NCBI GenBank assembly: GCA_002423495.1
Contig: DIWN01000035.1
Coordinates: 1-13,815 of the forward strand
From: Anaerolineaceae bacterium UBA6105
GTDB lineage: Bacteria > Chloroflexota > Anaerolineae > Anaerolineales > Anaerolineaceae
Direction: 5' to 3'
DNA length: 13,815 bases
Both the position numbers and the translations under genes were made by a program. Shown piece by piece: positions 1 through 7,247 of the stretch; the first letter of the stretch is position 1; each line of letters opens with the position of its first letter. The notes under the pieces were generated by a model. It saw nothing but the letters and a program-made list of their open reading frames with translations, was not told the DNA's origin and ran no database searches.

Positions 1-15
1 ATGCTTTTTGGGTGT

Positions 16-38
16 AACAGCCCAACCTGGCTGTTTTT
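16..38 (+). terminator. Rho-independent terminator of an upstream gene
   Basis: A 7-bp perfect stem (AACAGCC at 16-22, GGCTGTT at 29-35) with a 6-nt loop runs straight into five T residues (34-38). This is the classical intrinsic terminator form on the plus strand. No gene lies between it and the window start, so it probably ends a gene to the left of the window and separates it from the SDR operon. Confidence 0.7.
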
Positions 39-100
39 AAAGCATGTTTTCAATCACGATTCATTAGAATGAATGATATATTAAATGGTGAAATTTATCT

Positions 101-1054
101 GTGTGTGAGGCTGACTTGCAAAAGTATTTTAAAGAATATAAATGGTCCAATATCATCGCTATGATGCGCAATCTAAAATCAGAGCCGCAAATCTGCAAAG
201 ATGATTTTAATGACCGCCTGGTCATAATTACTGGAGCAACCTCAGGTATTGGTTATGCGGCCGCGAAAAAGTATGCCTCTCACGGCGCCGAAATTCTGAG
301 CATCAACCGAAATGAACAAAAATCCATCGAATTTTGTGAAGATATAAAAACTCAATACGGCACCAAGTGTATCTATTGGATTGCCGATCTCTCACGGCTT
401 TCCGAAGTCCATTCTCTCGGAGAGAAACTGGCCGCACTGGAGAGGAACATCGACGTGCTGATCCATAACGCCGGCGTCTATAACACAACCAAGACCATCA
501 CAGCGGATAACATGGAAGCCGTGTTTCAAACAAATTATCTCAGTACGTTTATCCTGAATCACTATCTCAAGGACAAGTTCATCAAGCAAAACAGCGGGCG
601 CATCCTTTTTGTCAATTCTGAAGCCCACCGGTTTGCAGCATGGGGCTTACACCTTGATGATCTTGCCTGGGAAAAACATGCCTATTCAGGCCTCAAAAGT
701 TATGGCGCCGCCAAGTTGGCCCAATTACTTTCCATGATAAAACTCACTGAGTACTTTACTGGAACAGGGGTCACGATTAATGCCATGCACCCTGGGAATG
801 TCAAGACGAACAGCGGACAAAATAACGGTCCGATTTATAAGTTTTTCAAGAAAGTTGTTGTGGATAGGTCCGCGAAGTCGGCTGACATCGCCGCTGAAGC
901 CCTTTATTATTTAGGCGTTTCCAAAAACCTGGATACCGTTTCCGGGAAATTTTTCAATCTCACAACAGAAGAAGAACCAGCCCCTCCGGCATTGGATAAG
1001 GATGCCGCGGAAGAACTCTGGGCGTTAAGTCTCGAATTAGGTGAAGTGAAATGA
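101..1054 (+). CDS. Short-chain dehydrogenase/reductase, retinol-dehydrogenase-like
   Basis: A 317-residue classical SDR: an NAD(P)-dependent oxidoreductase acting on an alcohol or ketone, probably cytosolic. Visible motifs are the Rossmann glycine motif TGATSGIG (44-51), NAG (123-125), N145, catalytic S173, Y201 with K205 (YxxxK), and the PG pair at 231-232. The arrangement resembles the retinol dehydrogenase/WW-oxidoreductase branch, but the substrate cannot be read from sequence. The GTG start at 101 is the first possible one, since an in-frame TGA lies at 89. GGTGA at 86-90 could be a distant ribosome binding site. The start leaves about 35 residues ahead of the fold, so ATG 161 or 164 (residues 21-22) is an alternative, although no good ribosome site precedes it. 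The stop overlaps the next gene by ATGA, implying translational coupling to the FAD oxidoreductase. The family call is firm; the specific role is unknown. Confidence 0.9.
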   Translation: MCEADLQKYFKEYKWSNIIAMMRNLKSEPQICKDDFNDRLVIITGATSGIGYAAAKKYASHGAEILSINRNEQKSIEFCEDIKTQYGTKCIYWIADLSRLSEVHSLGEKLAALERNIDVLIHNAGVYNTTKTITADNMEAVFQTNYLSTFILNHYLKDKFIKQNSGRILFVNSEAHRFAAWGLHLDDLAWEKHAYSGLKSYGAAKLAQLLSMIKLTEYFTGTGVTINAMHPGNVKTNSGQNNGPIYKFFKKVVVDRSAKSADIAAEALYYLGVSKNLDTVSGKFFNLTTEEEPAPPALDKDAAEELWALSLELGEVK

Positions 1055-2670
1055 CAGAAGAAAAAGCAAAAGTCGTGATTGTTGGGGCGGGTATGGCAGG
1101 TCTTACGGCCGCTGCCTATCTGATGAGGGAAAACTATAATGTTCTGATCCTGGACAAGAATGATAAATGCGGCGGCTTGCTGCAGACATTCCAATCCGGC
1201 GGTTTTTCCTTTGATACGGGTCCAAGAGCTTTTGTGAATTCGGGAATAATGAAGCCCATCCTCAAAGATCTGGAGATCGATTGGGAGTACCTGGAAAACA
1301 GAATTTCCGTTGGTGTGGAAGACCATATTGTCCGATTCAATTCCATAGATTCTTTAGAAGAATATAAAAAGATGCTGATCAATCTCTATCCTGAGAGCGT
1401 TAATGATATCGAAAAAATCATCCCCCTCATCTATCGACTTTCAGAATACACCAAAGTTTTGTATGAATTTGACAATCCCAACTTCACCACCGACCTGATG
1501 GCTGATAAAAAATTCCTCATCAAAAAATTACTCCCCTGGACGTTCAAGTTCCTCAACGCGCTCAGGCAGTTTAATAAGTTCAACATGCCCATGGAAGTTT
1601 ATATGGATGGGTTGACCGACAATCAATCTTTGGTGGACATCATCCTTCAGCACTTTTTCAGAAAAACGCCCACCTACTTCGCGTTGGGGTATTTCCACGT
1701 CTACCTCGATTATTTCTATCCCACAGGCGGCACCGCCGCGGTGGTGGATCTGTTGAAAAACAAAGTACTGAAAGGCGGCGGGGAAATCAAGTTGAACAGA
1801 AACATCGTGGCGGTCACTCCATCAGAAAAGACGGTCACTGACTCAGCGGGTGAAAGCTATGCTTACGATCACCTGATTTGGGCGGCAGATCTAAAAACCC
1901 TCTATCGATATCTTGATCCAGCTGGATTGGAGCCAGAAATCAAGGAGAAAGTCCAAGCGGAAACCGAGCGCATGTTTGCAGCCAAAGGCGCCGAATCAGT
2001 CTTCATCTTATATCTGGCAGCAGACCGACCGACTTCCTATTTTGAAGCCAAAGGTGGGGAGCACATGTTCTACACCCCTTCAAGAATTGGGTTGGGCGAG
2101 ACAAACCGGCTGGAAAGAGAAAATCTCGTCAGGGATTTTGACAGTAAGACCAAGGCTGAAGTAATGGAGTGGGTGGATCAATACTGCGCCCTGAACACCT
2201 ACGAAGTCTCCATCCCGGCTCTGCGCGACGCCGCCATGGCACCAGAGGGCAAAACAGGCCTGATGATCAGCTGCCTGCTGGATTACGACATTGTTGAAAA
2301 AATCGAACAAGCTGGCTGGTATGCTGAATTCAAAGCAAGGCTTGAGGATAACATTATCCGAATTTTCTCCGAAACGGTTTATCCCGATCTGGCGGATGAC
2401 CTTCTTTTCAAGTTCTCATCCACCCCGCTGACGATAAAACAGGTCTCCGGAAGTTCTGAAGGAGCGATTACAGGCTGGTCATTTGAAAGCGAAGTTCCGG
2501 TTGTGAACAAACTGGCGAACATACCGAAGTCGGTCCTGACTCCAATTCCAGGGGTTTATCAAGCAGGGCAGTGGGCGTATTCCCCCGCGGGTGTGCCGAT
2601 CGCGATGATGACCGGTTGGTACGCCACCCAGAAAATATTAAAGGAATCGAAGCGATCCCGCGGCAAGTGA
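1051..2670 (+). CDS. CrtI-like NAD(P)/FAD-dependent oxidoreductase
   Basis: A 539-residue flavoprotein of the phytoene desaturase/carotene isomerase/retinol saturase superfamily. The N-terminal dinucleotide-binding site is clear: GAGMAG (12-17), acidic D35 closing the second strand, the GG pair at 41-42, and the following FDTGP (54-58) typical of CrtI-type enzymes. The C-terminus carries the family's second FAD contact, reading PGVYQAGQW then SPAGVPIAMMTGW near residues 500-525. Length matches the family (about 490-550). It begins inside the SDR stop codon (ATGA), so the two are very likely co-translated. Known members desaturate, isomerise or saturate polyenes, and some act on other lipids. 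With a retinol-dehydrogenase-like partner, a hydrophobic isoprenoid or lipid substrate is a reasonable inference. No crtB, crtE or other carotenoid gene lies in the window, so a carotenoid role is not shown. Confidence 0.88.
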   Translation: MTEEKAKVVIVGAGMAGLTAAAYLMRENYNVLILDKNDKCGGLLQTFQSGGFSFDTGPRAFVNSGIMKPILKDLEIDWEYLENRISVGVEDHIVRFNSIDSLEEYKKMLINLYPESVNDIEKIIPLIYRLSEYTKVLYEFDNPNFTTDLMADKKFLIKKLLPWTFKFLNALRQFNKFNMPMEVYMDGLTDNQSLVDIILQHFFRKTPTYFALGYFHVYLDYFYPTGGTAAVVDLLKNKVLKGGGEIKLNRNIVAVTPSEKTVTDSAGESYAYDHLIWAADLKTLYRYLDPAGLEPEIKEKVQAETERMFAAKGAESVFILYLAADRPTSYFEAKGGEHMFYTPSRIGLGETNRLERENLVRDFDSKTKAEVMEWVDQYCALNTYEVSIPALRDAAMAPEGKTGLMISCLLDYDIVEKIEQAGWYAEFKARLEDNIIRIFSETVYPDLADDLLFKFSSTPLTIKQVSGSSEGAITGWSFESEVPVVNKLANIPKSVLTPIPGVYQAGQWAYSPAGVPIAMMTGWYATQKILKESKRSRGK

Positions 2671-2683
2671 CCAGGAGCCTGAT

Positions 2684-3130
2684 ATGACCGTGAACGCAAT
2701 AACGATAGTAACGATTGGCTTTCTGGTCATGGAAGCTTCGAATGTCATCATGCTCTATTTTTTTCCGGACTCAAAATATGCAAACAGTGTCGGCGTTTTC
2801 AAAGCCTGGGAGAAATCAAAACAGGATCCCGAGCTGCATAATTTTGCCCGATACCTGGTCAACTGGGTTGCGGGGACCAAATTAATCGTCATCCTGCTTT
2901 TGATCGTGATCCTTCTGACCGGGCACGAACAGACCTTGATCTTTGCCGGCATTGCGATGGCTGTTTCGATTGCGTCCTTCTTTTGGAGGCTTTTCCCGCT
3001 CATCCGCAAAATGGATCGAAACGACCGGATTGAACCAAAAAATTACTCCGCCACTTTAGGCTGGATGATCCTGGTATTTATCGCGTCCTTTTTGACCGCA
3101 ATTGTCATCGCAGTTTTGACGGCTAAATAG
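2684..3130 (+). CDS. Conserved hypothetical four-helix membrane protein
   Basis: 148 residues, family not recognised. Four hydrophobic segments are visible at about 5-27, 61-79, 83-101 and 124-146. A soluble loop (28-60) rich in charged and aromatic residues carries the phrase FKAWEKSKQDPE. A second basic/acidic loop (105-122) includes RKMDRNDR. It follows the FAD oxidoreductase by 13 nt and has a good ribosome site, AGGAG at 2673-2677 with a 6-nt spacer, so it is probably the third gene of the SDR/CrtI-like operon. No catalytic motif is visible. It could be a membrane partner or substrate-handling subunit for the two oxidoreductases, but only its position supports that. Confidence 0.8.
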   Translation: MTVNAITIVTIGFLVMEASNVIMLYFFPDSKYANSVGVFKAWEKSKQDPELHNFARYLVNWVAGTKLIVILLLIVILLTGHEQTLIFAGIAMAVSIASFFWRLFPLIRKMDRNDRIEPKNYSATLGWMILVFIASFLTAIVIAVLTAK

Positions 3131-3186
3131 CTAAAACGTTAGGTGGTTTCTAATAAAACCGAAATGCAACTCATAGGATAATAAAA

Positions 3187-3699
3187 ATGCCAAAGAAACA
3201 ATCCGAATCCGTCCCAAGTTCTGTAGAACCTTTCTATTCATCGATTGTAAATCTGACCGACGCTGTGTGTAACCAATACCTGAATAGTGAATATGGGGAA
3301 CTATCTCGCAGGTTGGCGGCAACGCTTGCAAGAAAACGCCCCTCCCCCATTATTCGGGGTAAACCTGAAATTTGGGCTTGTGCAATCATCTATGCACTTG
3401 GTTCAGTCAACTTTCTTTTCGATAAGACCCAAACTCCTCACATGCGAGCAGATGAATTATGCGTTGTGTTTGGCGTCAGTAAAAGCAGTGCTGCGAATAA
3501 AGCGAAAACTATCCGTGACATGTTGAAAATGTACCCATTTGACCCAAACTGGTGCTTGCCGAGCAAAATGGATGACAACCCGATGGTTTGGATGTTACAG
3601 GTCAACGGGATGACGGTCGATATTCGCCACATGCCGCGTGAAATCCAAGTCATCGCATACGAAAAAGGATTAATTCCATACATCCCAGCAGACCGCTAA
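3187..3699 (+). CDS. DUF6398 domain protein
   Basis: 170 residues. The central block from about 50 to 165 matches my memory of the DUF6398 family: RPSPIIRGKPEIWACAIIYA, then LGSVNFLFDKTQTPHM, then a C-terminal part reading NGMTVDIRHMPREIQ and ending GLIPYIP. Residues about 86-113 (ADELCVVFGVSKSSAANKA) look like a helix-turn-helix: a short helix, a GVSKSSA turn and a second helix. DNA binding is therefore possible but unproven. The start is supported by AGGA at 3175-3178, 8 nt before ATG. It lies 56 nt after the membrane protein with no clear terminator between, so it may be read through from that operon or have its own promoter. The biochemical function of the family is not known to me. Confidence 0.8.
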   Translation: MPKKQSESVPSSVEPFYSSIVNLTDAVCNQYLNSEYGELSRRLAATLARKRPSPIIRGKPEIWACAIIYALGSVNFLFDKTQTPHMRADELCVVFGVSKSSAANKAKTIRDMLKMYPFDPNWCLPSKMDDNPMVWMLQVNGMTVDIRHMPREIQVIAYEKGLIPYIPADR

Positions 3700-3742
3700 A
3701 ACCATGGCGTGATCATTGAGCAATCGTCAGGGCCATGTACGT

Positions 3743-3748
3743 TATAAT
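3743..3748 (+). promoter_or_regulatory. Candidate -10 box for the peroxiredoxin-like gene
   Basis: A perfect TATAAT sits 25 nt before the ATG at 3774, just after the DUF6398 gene. TTGAGC at 3716-3721 is the nearest -35-like hexamer, but its 21-nt spacing is too long, so the -35 is weak or absent. The leader would be about 20-25 nt and would include the ribosome site at 3761-3767. Confidence 0.4.
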
Positions 3749-3773
3749 CTTCATACTTTGGAAAGGAACTCCT

Positions 3774-4247
3774 ATGCCGCGCGTATCGCTCAATCAAGCC
3801 GCTCCAAACTTCACCCTCCCCGATTTTTCAGGGAAAGACTTTTCCCTGGCCGAACTAAAGGGTCAGAAAAATGTACTATTGGTGTTCAACCGCACCTTTG
3901 CCTGACCATTCTGCCAAAGGCATATGGCGCAGTTGCGTCATGACCACACTGCATTTGTATCCCGCGACGTTGCCGTCGTTGTCGTAGGTCCCGAAGACGC
4001 CCAGGGCTTCTTAGACTATTGGCAAAAAGAAAACCTGCCCTTCATCGGGCTTCCTGATCCCAAAGCCAGCGTTTTGAAACTCTACGGGCAAGAGGTGAAC
4101 CTATTCAAGCTGGGTCGCATGCCCGCCCAGGTGCTGATCGACAAAGAAGGCATCGCCCGCTTTGTGCACTACGGGCACAGCATGAGCGATATCCCCAGCA
4201 ACCAGGAGATTTTGGCGTTGGTGAATGAAATAAACAAACCGAAATAG
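3774..4247 (+). CDS. Peroxiredoxin-like AhpC/TSA protein with in-frame TGA: putative selenoprotein (U44-P-F-C47)
   Basis: Read through TGA at 3903-3905, this is a 157-residue thioredoxin-fold protein of the AhpC/TSA redoxin type. The parts are an N-terminal APNFTLPDFSG (10-20), strand KNVLLVFNR (32-40), active site FA-U-PFC with U44 and C47, QRHMAQLR after it, strand VAVVVVGPEDA (66-76), and the MP pair at 116-117 matching the cis-proline. Homologues as I recall them carry CPFC here, so the TGA replaces exactly the first cysteine. C47 is the only cysteine, which fits a selenenylsulfide U44-C47. Ribosome site GAAAGGA (3761-3767) stands 6 nt before ATG, and 113 codons follow the TGA without a stop or shift. 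A SECIS-like hairpin begins 2 nt after the TGA. Probable role: cytosolic peroxide or disulfide reduction. Alternatives are a recent nonsense mutation or a sequencing error. Standard gene calling would start at ATG 3924 and lose the active site. Confidence 0.75.
3908..3933 (+). promoter_or_regulatory. Candidate bacterial SECIS hairpin
   Basis: Downstream of TGA 3903-3905, pairs can form at 3908-3910 with 3931-3933 (A-U, U-G, U-A), then a C/C mismatch, then 3912-3916 with 3925-3929 (U-G, G-C, C-G, C-G, A-U). The 8-nt apical loop 3917-3924 (AAGGCATA) contains GG 14-15 nt after the TGA. Bacterial SECIS elements lie right after the UGA and need a short stem with a G near the start of the loop, so this fits in position and form. 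It was folded by eye; an alternative pairing CTGC 3911-3914 with GCAG 3929-3932 exists. Confidence 0.5.
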
Positions 4248-4296
4248 CGATTTTCTGAAGCAGTCTTGAAGCTGTATCAAACAGCCAAGGCAGAGT

Positions 4297-5391
4297 GTGA
4301 CTCGCATGGAACCTGAAAACTTCTTATTCGTTGGAGGTGAGTTTTACTACTACGACCAGTGGAAAACTGACCAGCCAAGCTTCCCAACCGAGGGAAAAAC
4401 CTTCTTGAATGGCGGCAAAGCCTGCCTGATGGTCATCTGCGATTACCTGCGCGACCATGACATCTCCCGGGTGCTTTTGCCGGCATATCTTTGCCCAACC
4501 ATCGTCGATACGTTTGAATCGTGCGGTTTGAGCTGCGACTACTACAACATTTCCCGATCATTCACGATTGACACCAATGACCTTGAGCGCCACCTTCGCG
4601 ACAAACAAGCGGTCTACTTCATCAACTACTTCGGCTTCTCCCACAGCCCAAATACCTTAATTTTCTTGTCTGAGCTGCAGCGTTCAGGAAGAATTGTGAT
4701 CGAGGATAACGCCCAGGCAGGGTTTTTGACCCACGTCACCGGTGATTTCGCGTTTAACAGCATGCGCAAACTCTGCCCTTTTGATGGCGGCTATCTGAAA
4801 ACCGCCCTCAACATCGAGCCCTACCTGGCAGCCTACACAGGCAGAGAAAACCGCCGTCTCCCACTGATTCGTCAATACCGCAGCCAGTTGAGAGACTATT
4901 TGTTTGAAGACAAAGGCGAGCGCGAGTCGCTTGAAGCCCTTTTTGAACTGGCCGAGTCGTATTACGCAAGCGATTGGGTGGTTCTGGGGGATGAGCAAGA
5001 GCGCCAACAGATTGAACATCTCGATTGGCCGGCCATCAAACAGGTTCGCCGCCAAAACTACAGCAGTCTCTTGAGGTCAATTTACGGGATCAGTGTACTC
5101 TCACCGATCTTTCCTGCCTTGCAGCCTGAGAATATGCCCTTGGGTTTGCCAGTCTATGTCAGCTACGGTCTGCGCGACCAGTTGAATGATTATTTGGGTG
5201 AGAGCGGGATTGGTCTGACCATCCATTGGGAAGATCTGGTTTCCGATCCCCGGCTCAATGGCAACGCGATCGTGGTGGAGATGACCAGCAAGATCCTGAC
5301 CCTGGCTATCGACCAATACACCAGCCAGAAGCAGTTGGATTTTCTTTCTCAAAAATTGGCTGAATTTGCTTCATCAGTTAGCCTTTATTAA
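4297..5391 (+). CDS. DegT/DnrJ/EryC1/StrS-like PLP-dependent aminotransferase family protein
   Basis: A 364-residue fold-type I PLP protein. The recognisable core is FINYFGFSH (108-116), then IEDNAQAGF (135-143) in which D137 would contact the PLP pyridine nitrogen. Next is GDFAFNSMRK with K158 as the likely Schiff-base lysine, followed by PFDGG (161-165). The order and spacing match DegT-type sugar aminotransferases, though the wording differs from the classical SFHxxK form, so it belongs to a divergent branch. Such enzymes usually transaminate nucleotide-linked keto-sugars for surface polysaccharides; the substrate here is unknown. GTG 4297 has AAGG 6 nt upstream (4287-4290). ATG 4306 in the same frame is an alternative but lies 15 nt from that site. 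It follows the peroxiredoxin-like gene by 49 nt and may be co-transcribed. The gene ends before a strong terminator. Confidence 0.75.
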   Translation: MTRMEPENFLFVGGEFYYYDQWKTDQPSFPTEGKTFLNGGKACLMVICDYLRDHDISRVLLPAYLCPTIVDTFESCGLSCDYYNISRSFTIDTNDLERHLRDKQAVYFINYFGFSHSPNTLIFLSELQRSGRIVIEDNAQAGFLTHVTGDFAFNSMRKLCPFDGGYLKTALNIEPYLAAYTGRENRRLPLIRQYRSQLRDYLFEDKGERESLEALFELAESYYASDWVVLGDEQERQQIEHLDWPAIKQVRRQNYSSLLRSIYGISVLSPIFPALQPENMPLGLPVYVSYGLRDQLNDYLGESGIGLTIHWEDLVSDPRLNGNAIVVEMTSKILTLAIDQYTSQKQLDFLSQKLAEFASSVSLY

Positions 5392-5455
5392 TCCCACAGT
5401 TTTGCACAATTAACCATTAACTGACTGCAATCATCTGACTGATACTTAAAACAAA

Positions 5456-5490
5456 AAAAGAGGCTGTTTGATAAATAAACAGCCTCTTTT
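5456..5490. terminator. Bidirectional intrinsic terminator
   Basis: Perfect 14-bp arms (AAAAGAGGCTGTTT at 5456-5469 and its complement at 5477-5490) enclose a 7-nt loop. The arms end in A-rich and T-rich tails, so the hairpin works on both strands. It lies between the converging aminotransferase gene (ends 5391) and LCP gene (ends 5504) and should stop transcription from both sides. Confidence 0.9.
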
Positions 5491-5503
5491 GGTTTCTCAT
5501 TCC

Positions 5504-6916
5504 TTAGGGGAGGGTATTGCTCGCGGCAAAGTCATCCCCCAGTACCACCACAATATGGATTGGCGCGTTGGAGTCATAGGCATAAATCACCCGGTAGGGT
5601 TGCGTTACAGCCAGAAACTCAACCAGGTGGTGCAGGGTGTAGGGTTTGGCTCCATAGAAAGTGACCGTGGTATACGCGGAATATGCTGCTTCGCCCTGTT
5701 GGACCACGTTGATGCCCTGACCTTTCAGGTATTCTGCGGTTCTTCCAGCTAAATCCTGGGTGCTTGAGCCATTCAAAATGGAGACCGTTGCCGCTTCCTC
5801 CGCCAGCACGTTCAGCAGAGTGGCAGGGTCCTGCACGTCGATCGCGCCGCCACCACCAAAAACGCTGTCTCGTAAATCGCGAATGCGATCCGGGATTGGT
5901 CGTAAAATCGCCAAACCATCAGGGGAAGTGCCGGAAGATACATCCTGCCAACCAATAGCAGTATTAACGATCTGGTCACGCGGAATATCCGTGAGCACTT
6001 TCAATCCAAGTTGAATAACCTGGTCGAGGGATAGATTAGTGCGGATGCCCTGGGAAAGGCTGGCATAAAGTTCTGGCGCGCGCTGGATCAGCTTGGGCAG
6101 CATGTTGAACTCCAGGATACGGTCGCGAATAGCCAAAATCACCTGTTGTTGACGCTGCGAGCGCGCGATATCACCGCCAGATGGCTCACGGTAGCGCACA
6201 TATGCCAGCGCCAGGTCACCCGGTAGCGTGTAAGTGCCCGGGTCCAACCATTGCGAGAACTTGGTGTCAACAATGTTGAGTTGTACTCTCTCTGTTGAGG
6301 TAATCTTGACACCGTCAATTTGATCAATAAAACTCACGAAGGCCTCAAAATCAATTTGGGCAAAGTAGTGAATCGGCACACCGAGCAGATTTTCCACAGT
6401 CTTGGCAGCCAGCGCCGGACCGCCGCCAGGCAACTGAAAGCTTTCACCAATGCTGTAGGCAGTGTTGATCTTGCCGTAATTCGAGCCAGGGATCTTCACC
6501 CACAGGTCGCGCGGAATGGAAAGCATGCCAGCCGTATTGTTGACCGGGTCCAGGGTAAAAAGAATCATGGTGTCGGTCAGGGGGTTGGCAGCATCTGGGC
6601 TGCGAGCATCGATACCCATCACCAGCAGATTAACGCGGGATTTGCCGTCCCACGCTTCGGGCATGGTGAACGTATCGAGTGGAGGTATGGTCGCGGTGGG
6701 TGTTACTCCTAGTTCGAGTGTGATATCCGGGTTAGCAGTCGCCTCGCTCAGGATAGGCGCACCGCCCGGATTGAAGATCGTTGCTGTGGCAATAAAATCA
6801 CTGGTAAAGTGGAATAGGAAATATCCTCCAAGCACCCCCAATACCAGGAATACGATTAACGCAATCAGGGACTTCCCGCGGGGAAGTTCCCACTTTCTCT
6901 TTTCTGTATTGTTCAT
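5504..6916 (-). CDS. LytR-CpsA-Psr (LCP) family protein with C-terminal LytR_C domain
   Basis: 470 residues. A short cytoplasmic start is followed by one membrane helix (about 17-38), a Pro/Thr-rich linker, the LCP catalytic domain (about 94-270) and a LytR_C domain (about 376-462, starting VSILNGS). Core LCP residues visible are NLLVMGIDAR (96-105), D115, the IPRDLWV motif (R136, D137), YVRYR (239-243) and the D249/R252/Q256 cluster. LCP proteins transfer undecaprenyl-linked glycopolymers to peptidoglycan outside the cell membrane, so attachment of a wall polymer is the expected role. It is the last gene of a minus-strand cluster, 27 nt after the Trm112-like gene. AAAGGA precedes the ATG with only a 3-nt spacer, which is short. 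The transcript ends at the 5456-5490 hairpin. Confidence 0.93.
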   Translation of the reverse strand: MNNTEKRKWELPRGKSLIALIVFLVLGVLGGYFLFHFTSDFIATATIFNPGGAPILSEATANPDITLELGVTPTATIPPLDTFTMPEAWDGKSRVNLLVMGIDARSPDAANPLTDTMILFTLDPVNNTAGMLSIPRDLWVKIPGSNYGKINTAYSIGESFQLPGGGPALAAKTVENLLGVPIHYFAQIDFEAFVSFIDQIDGVKITSTERVQLNIVDTKFSQWLDPGTYTLPGDLALAYVRYREPSGGDIARSQRQQQVILAIRDRILEFNMLPKLIQRAPELYASLSQGIRTNLSLDQVIQLGLKVLTDIPRDQIVNTAIGWQDVSSGTSPDGLAILRPIPDRIRDLRDSVFGGGGAIDVQDPATLLNVLAEEAATVSILNGSSTQDLAGRTAEYLKGQGINVVQQGEAAYSAYTTVTFYGAKPYTLHHLVEFLAVTQPYRVIYAYDSNAPIHIVVVLGDDFAASNTLP

Positions 6917-6943
6917 AGGTCCTTTAATCTGGCACGCTTTCGC

Positions 6944-7180
6944 TCAGACTGGCATGGGAGGAGGCACGGGCAAGTCTTCCTTTTCGGTAGCACGCCACTT
7001 ATCGCCTTCATCTATGCGCATGATCAAAATGCCATCCCAGATGGGGTACTTTCGACCACAATCCTGGCAGACCAGCCAATAATCGCCAAACATTTCCAGG
7101 GTGCCGGCATTTTCTTTTACGCAAACGGGACAAGCCAGTTTGTCAAACAACTCTTTACTGATCACATCAGCCTCCATCAT
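6944..7180 (-). CDS. Trm112-like zinc-binding protein
   Basis: 78 residues, with two cysteine pairs, CPVC (17-20) and CQDC (38-41), around a small beta region. The closing phrase RKYPIWDGILIM is typical of Trm112-like (UPF0434) proteins. The four cysteines probably bind one zinc. In eukaryotes and archaea Trm112 activates methyltransferases; bacterial members are small and their partners are mostly unknown. A Pro-rich tail (68-78) extends past the usual ending. Two consecutive ATGs are possible starts. GAAGG stands 3 nt before the first (7180) but 6 nt before the second (7177), so the second may be used. A 6-bp inverted repeat (7187-7192 and 7198-7203) reaches into the ribosome site and could affect translation. 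It lies between vanW-like and LCP genes, probably in one transcript. Confidence 0.88.
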   Translation of the reverse strand: MMEADVISKELFDKLACPVCVKENAGTLEMFGDYWLVCQDCGRKYPIWDGILIMRIDEGDKWRATEKEDLPVPPPMPV

Positions 7181-7247
7181 ATACCTTCGGAATAGTCTTC
7201 CGATGGCGGATAAATTTTACCATAGGGCAGCTTTGGCTCACCCGACT

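Noticed and set aside
3716..3943. Open frame on the plus strand ending within the peroxiredoxin-like gene
   Set aside because: It is in a different frame from the gene at 3774, has no family resemblance, and its translation is basic and low in hydrophobic pattern. It is an overlap shadow.
3924..4247. Independent 107-residue gene starting after the TGA
   Set aside because: It would lack the thioredoxin-fold N-terminus and active site and has no ribosome site at ATG 3924. The strong site lies at 3761-3767, before ATG 3774.
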